NCBI GenBank assembly: GCA_025965495.1
Contig: JAOPWW010000325.1
Location: 1-8,534, forward strand
Direction: 5' to 3'
DNA length: 8,534 nt
Source of the DNA: Frankiales bacterium
GTDB taxonomy: Bacteria > Actinomycetota > Actinomycetes > Mycobacteriales > SCTD01
Both the position numbers and the translations under genes were made by a program. Shown here one piece after another: positions 5,581-8,534 of this stretch (position 1 is its first letter; the number at the start of each line of letters is the position of its first letter). The notes beneath the pieces were generated by a model, which was given only the letters and a program-made list of their open reading frames with translations, did no database searches and was not told the DNA's origin.

Positions 5581-7280
5581 GTGCTACCACGCACGACGAC
5601 GGCCCCGTCCTCACGGGCGAGCCGATCGCGCCCACCACCCTCGGCGGCAAGGCCGTCGCCGGCTCCGCTGCGTGGATGGACGACCGCATCAGCGGCTCGA
5701 ACTTCGTCCGCCGCAGCCTCAACAAGGTGTTCCCGGACCACTGGTCCTTCATGTTGGGCGAGGTGGCGCTCTACTCGTTCGTCATCCTGCTCCTCACGGG
5801 CACCTACCTCACGTTCTTCTACGACGCCTCGACGCGGGAGGTGATCTACGCCGGCAGCTACCTGCCGATGAAGGGCATCACCATGTCCCAGGCGTACGCC
5901 TCGTCGCTGGACATCAGCTTCGACGTGCGCGGCGGCCTGCTCATGCGCCAGATCCACCACTGGGCGGCGCTGCTGTTCATGGCCTCGATCGTGGTGCACC
6001 TGTTCCGCGTCTTCTTCACCGGCGCGTTCCGCAAGCCGCGTGAGATCAACTGGGTCATCGGCGTCCTGCTGATGATCCTGGGCATCGTCGAGGGCTTCGC
6101 CGGCTACTCCCTGCCGGACGACCTGCTGTCCGGCACCGGCCTGCGCATCGCGTACTCGATCATGCTGTCGATCCCCGTGGTCGGGACCTGGGTCGCCTTC
6201 CTGGTGTTCGGCGGCGAGTACCCCGGCGACGCGATCATCGAGCGCCTCTACGCCATCCACATCCTGCTGGTGCCCGGGATCATCCTCGGGCTCATCACCG
6301 CCCACCTGATGCTGGTCTGGTACAACAAGCACACGCAGTTCGCCGGTCCGGGCAGGACCGAGGACAACGTCATCGGCAGCCGGCTCTTCCCGGCCTACGC
6401 GGCCAAGGCCGGCGGGTTCTTCTTCCTGGTCTTCGGTGTCCTCGCGGCGCTCGGCGGCTTCGCCCAGATCAACCCGATCTGGAACTACGGCCCCTACGAC
6501 CCGTCGCAGGTCAGCGCCGGCTCGCAGCCCGACTGGTACGTCGGCTGGCTCGACGGCAGCTCGCGCCTCATGCCGAACTACGAGATCCGCGAGCTCGGCC
6601 ACACCATCCCGCTGAACATCCTGCTGCCGGCGGTCGTCATGCCGGGCATCCTGTTCACGCTGATGATCGTGTACCCCTGGCTGGAGTCCCGGTTCACCGG
6701 CGACAAGGGCTACCACAACATCCTCGACCGCCCCCGCGACGTCCCGGTCCGCACCGCGGTCGGCGTCATGAGCATCACCTTCTACGTGGTGCTGCTGCTG
6801 TCCGGTGGCAACGACATCATCGCCCACGTCTTCCGGGTGAGCGTCAACCACACGACGTACGCCGGCCGCATCGGCCTGTTCGTCCTCCCGCCGCTGGCCT
6901 ACGTGCTGACCAAGCGCGTCTGCTACGCCCTGCAGCGCAGCGACGAGGAGCTCCTGCACCACGGCATCGAGTCGGGCACCATCCGCCGGCTGCCGAGCGG
7001 GGAGTTCATCGAGGAGACGGTCCCGATGCCGGTCCCCCAGCGCCTGGCGCTGCGCGGGGTCGAGTCCGACCGGCCGATGCTGCAGGGCCCGACGGCCCAC
7101 GGCGTCGAGGGCCACGCGACGGGTCCCGGCCACGGCGACCTGCACATGGTCGAGACGGCGCCCGCCAAGGTCCGCGGCTTCTTCTTCGAGAAGAAGGCCT
7201 CCGGCTCCACGGCGGCCCCCCGCCCGGAGAGCTCCACGCCGGAGCTCGAGACGAGCGGCCGGCCCAGCCAGCCCGAGTAG
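5577..7280 (+). CDS. qcrB: Menaquinol-cytochrome c reductase cytochrome b subunit QcrB
   Basis: QcrB is the integral diheme cytochrome b of the bc1 complex and holds both quinone sites; in mycobacteria it is the target of telacebec (Q203). The 567-residue product has about eight to nine membrane helices (near 60-82, 123-147, 157-176, 193-212, 226-249, 277-296, 343-366, 392-409 and 431-450). Likely haem ligands are His127 and His141 in helix B (RQIHHWAA) and His228 and His243 in helix D (AIHILL, TAHL), 14 and 15 residues apart. The Qo motif is PDWY at 318-321, in place of the mitochondrial PEWY. A hydrophilic tail of about 115 residues follows the last helix, including a His-rich stretch (508-522) and FFFEKK (535-540). 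The ATG overlaps the qcrA stop (ATGA), with GGGAG 11 nt upstream. Last gene of its operon. Confidence 0.96.
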   Translation: MSATTHDDGPVLTGEPIAPTTLGGKAVAGSAAWMDDRISGSNFVRRSLNKVFPDHWSFMLGEVALYSFVILLLTGTYLTFFYDASTREVIYAGSYLPMKGITMSQAYASSLDISFDVRGGLLMRQIHHWAALLFMASIVVHLFRVFFTGAFRKPREINWVIGVLLMILGIVEGFAGYSLPDDLLSGTGLRIAYSIMLSIPVVGTWVAFLVFGGEYPGDAIIERLYAIHILLVPGIILGLITAHLMLVWYNKHTQFAGPGRTEDNVIGSRLFPAYAAKAGGFFFLVFGVLAALGGFAQINPIWNYGPYDPSQVSAGSQPDWYVGWLDGSSRLMPNYEIRELGHTIPLNILLPAVVMPGILFTLMIVYPWLESRFTGDKGYHNILDRPRDVPVRTAVGVMSITFYVVLLLSGGNDIIAHVFRVSVNHTTYAGRIGLFVLPPLAYVLTKRVCYALQRSDEELLHHGIESGTIRRLPSGEFIEETVPMPVPQRLALRGVESDRPMLQGPTAHGVEGHATGPGHGDLHMVETAPAKVRGFFFEKKASGSTAAPRPESSTPELETSGRPSQPE

Positions 7281-7295
7281 TCCCGGTACGTCCCC

Positions 7296-7334
7296 CGGCG
7301 GCCCCGCTTCCCTTCCCGGGAGGCGGGGCCGCCG
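7296..7334 (+). terminator. Strong GC hairpin, probable terminator of ctaE-qcrCAB
   Basis: Sixteen bases after the qcrB stop, CGGCGGCCCCGC (7296-7307) pairs perfectly with GCGGGGCCGCCG (7323-7334). Pairing continues inward through T7308-G7322 (wobble), T7309-A7321 and three C-G pairs (7310-7312 with 7318-7320), giving about 17 bp around a 5-nt loop. No T-rich tract follows, so it is not a classical intrinsic terminator. U-less hairpins of this type are common at operon ends in actinobacteria. An alternative role is protecting the mRNA 3' end. Confidence 0.65.
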
Positions 7335-7439
7335 TCGTGGCTGGGGTGGCGTGAGGTGCCGCACAGTGCGATGCCACGCCCCTCAGCAGCCCCGAGGATG
7401 GGGGCACCGGGTGCCGTGCCGGCCCGACTGTCGCCCTGT
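7335..7439. other. Intergenic leader before the MMPL gene
   Basis: This stretch should contain the promoter of the downstream transporter unless it is reached by readthrough. I see no convincing -35/-10 pair. It contains an 11-base near-palindrome, CGCAC-A-GTGCG (7360-7370), and a small 5-bp hairpin, GGCAC-CGG-GTGCC (7403-7415). Either could be a repressor site or a chance product of the base composition. Confidence 0.25.
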
Positions 7440-7444
7440 AGGAG
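7440..7444 (+). promoter_or_regulatory. Ribosome-binding site of the MMPL transporter
   Basis: AGGAG sits 6 nt before the GTG at 7451, an ideal spacing. It decides this start, which also gives a normal MMPL N-terminus (basic residues, then the first membrane helix). Confidence 0.7.
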
Positions 7445-7450
7445 CTCCTT

Positions 7451-8534
7451 GTGCGCCGCCTCGCCCGTCTGTGCTTCCGCCGCCGCCGCACCGTCCTGGC
7501 GCTGTGGCTGGGCGTGCTCCTGCTCGTGGGCGGAGCGCTGTCCGTGGTGGGTGCCGGGTACCAGGACAGCTTCTCCCTGCCCGACACGGAGAGCACCCGC
7601 GCCCTCGAGCTGCTGCAGCGCGTCAGCCCAGCGGCGTCCGGCGACCAGCTGACCGCCGTCGTGCACGTCGAGCGCGGCACCGTCCTCGATGCCGACCCGC
7701 GGGACCGCTTCACCCGCGCTCTCACGGCCGCGAAGGGCCTCGACGTCGTCGCCGCCGTCGGCTCCCCCTACGAGCCCGCGGCGGCCCGGCAGGTGTCGCA
7801 GGACCGCAGGACCGCGTTCGCCACGATCACCCTGGACGGCCTGGTCCCGAACGACGTCAGCAGCGCGCAGGTGCAGTCCGTGCTGGACACCCTGCGGCGG
7901 CCGGCCGGTGGCGGCGTGCAGATCGAGGTGACCGGCAGCGCGGCCCGGGCCCAGCCGGCCCAGGGCGTGGCCGAGGTCGTGGGCCTCGCCGCGGCGGCCG
8001 TCGTGCTGTTCCTCGTCTTCGGCTCGCTGCTCGGCATGGCCCTGCCGCTGATCACCGCGGTCCTGTCGATCCTCGTCTCGGTCTCGGCCATCGGCCTGCT
8101 CGCGAACCTGTTCACGGTCGCCACGTTCGCTCCCACCCTCTCGGTGCTGCTGGGCCTCGGCGTCGGCGTCGACTACGCCCTGTTCGTCGTCACCCGCTTC
8201 CGGCAGGGGCTGCTGGAGGGCAAGACCCCGGAGGAGGCGACCGTCACGGCGCTGGACACCAGCGGCCGCGCGGTCCTGTTCGCCGGCATGACCGTCTGCA
8301 TCGCCCTGCTGGGCCTGTTCACGCTCGGGCTGTCGTTCCTGTACGGCGTGGCGGTCTCCGCCTCGCTCGCGGTGGCGGTCACGGTCGTCGCCAGCCTGAC
8401 CCTGCTTCCCGCTCTGCTCGGCTTCTTCGGGCGCCGGGTGCTCCCCCGGCGGCTGCGCGGCCGGGCCGCCGCCACGCCCGAGGAGCTGCAGCAGGAGTCG
8501 CCCGGCTGGCAGCGCTGGTCGCGGCTGCTCGACC
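7451..8534 (+). CDS. MMPL/RND-family membrane transporter, N-terminal part (cut by window end)
   Basis: The visible 361 codons are the N-terminal half of an MMPL-family exporter, proton-driven RND relatives that in actinobacteria move lipids, siderophores or drugs across the membrane. A basic N-terminus leads into helix 1 (about 14-35). An external domain of roughly 135 residues (about 37-172) follows, then five helices near 174-192, 197-219, 229-248, 275-297 and 301-326. Helix 4 carries the family signature GLGVGVDYALFVVTRFRQ, with the Asp241-Tyr242 pair thought to relay protons. A charged cytoplasmic loop begins at about 328 and the window ends at Asp361; full proteins are usually 700 residues or more. 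The start is GTG with a good ribosome-binding site. The substrate cannot be told. It shares strand with qcrB but is separated by the hairpin, so it is probably an independent unit. Confidence 0.92.
   Translation, partial: MRRLARLCFRRRRTVLALWLGVLLLVGGALSVVGAGYQDSFSLPDTESTRALELLQRVSPAASGDQLTAVVHVERGTVLDADPRDRFTRALTAAKGLDVVAAVGSPYEPAAARQVSQDRRTAFATITLDGLVPNDVSSAQVQSVLDTLRRPAGGGVQIEVTGSAARAQPAQGVAEVVGLAAAAVVLFLVFGSLLGMALPLITAVLSILVSVSAIGLLANLFTVATFAPTLSVLLGLGVGVDYALFVVTRFRQGLLEGKTPEEATVTALDTSGRAVLFAGMTVCIALLGLFTLGLSFLYGVAVSASLAVAVTVVASLTLLPALLGFFGRRVLPRRLRGRAAATPEELQQESPGWQRWSRLLD

Noticed and set aside
5568..7364. A 598-codon open frame antisense to the whole of qcrB
   Set aside because: In very GC-rich DNA the opposite strand of a real gene often lacks stops. 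The translation is Arg/Asp/Val/Gln-rich without any known motif, while the plus strand gives an intact cytochrome b.
1..8534. A mobile element, CRISPR array, defence island or phage segment
   Set aside because: I found no spaced direct repeats, transposase or integrase motifs, tRNA-like ends or base-composition break; gene order is that of a conserved actinobacterial respiratory locus.

Overview
The window (8534 bp) is very GC-rich, codes densely, uses GTG starts often, and looks like chromosome of a free-living, aerobic actinobacterium (Actinomycetota). The main evidence is gene content. A diheme QcrC, a three-helix Rieske protein QcrA with a Tat-like motif, and a cytochrome b with a long cytoplasmic tail follow ctaE directly. 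This is the bc1-aa3 respiratory locus known from Mycobacterium, Corynebacterium and Streptomyces. The genus cannot be resolved from the sequence alone.

Layout. Minus strand, positions 16-2846: a compact four-gene run reads right to left as a CtaG-type cytochrome oxidase assembly membrane protein, a small RraB-like protein, a small degenerate response-regulator receiver, and trpD (anthranilate phosphoribosyltransferase). The junctions are 5 nt, a 4-nt ATGA overlap, and 1 nt, so the four are almost certainly one operon. An 87-bp divergent promoter region (2847-2933) separates it from the plus-strand operon ctaE-qcrC-qcrA-qcrB (2934-7280), in which qcrC/qcrA and qcrA/qcrB overlap by ATGA. A perfect 12-bp GC stem, extendable to 17 bp, lies just after qcrB and probably ends that operon. 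After a 170-bp gap, an MMPL/RND-family transporter starts at 7451 and runs off the right edge.

How the genes work together. QcrB, QcrA and QcrC form the menaquinol:cytochrome c oxidoreductase. The two covalent haems of QcrC replace a soluble cytochrome c and wire it to the aa3 oxidase, of which CtaE is subunit III. Subunits I and II are not in this window. CtaG probably helps assemble the oxidase copper centre. The two small soluble proteins co-transcribed with ctaG are candidate regulators of respiration or of RNA turnover, but that role is inferred. TrpD belongs to tryptophan synthesis; its place beside ctaE is a conserved actinobacterial arrangement (M. tuberculosis trpD/ctaE/qcrCAB, from memory) rather than an obvious functional link.

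I see no mobile element, CRISPR, RNA gene, phage gene or clear horizontal island. The window is mainly a well-known housekeeping respiratory locus. The least explained part is the pair of small genes between ctaG and trpD.
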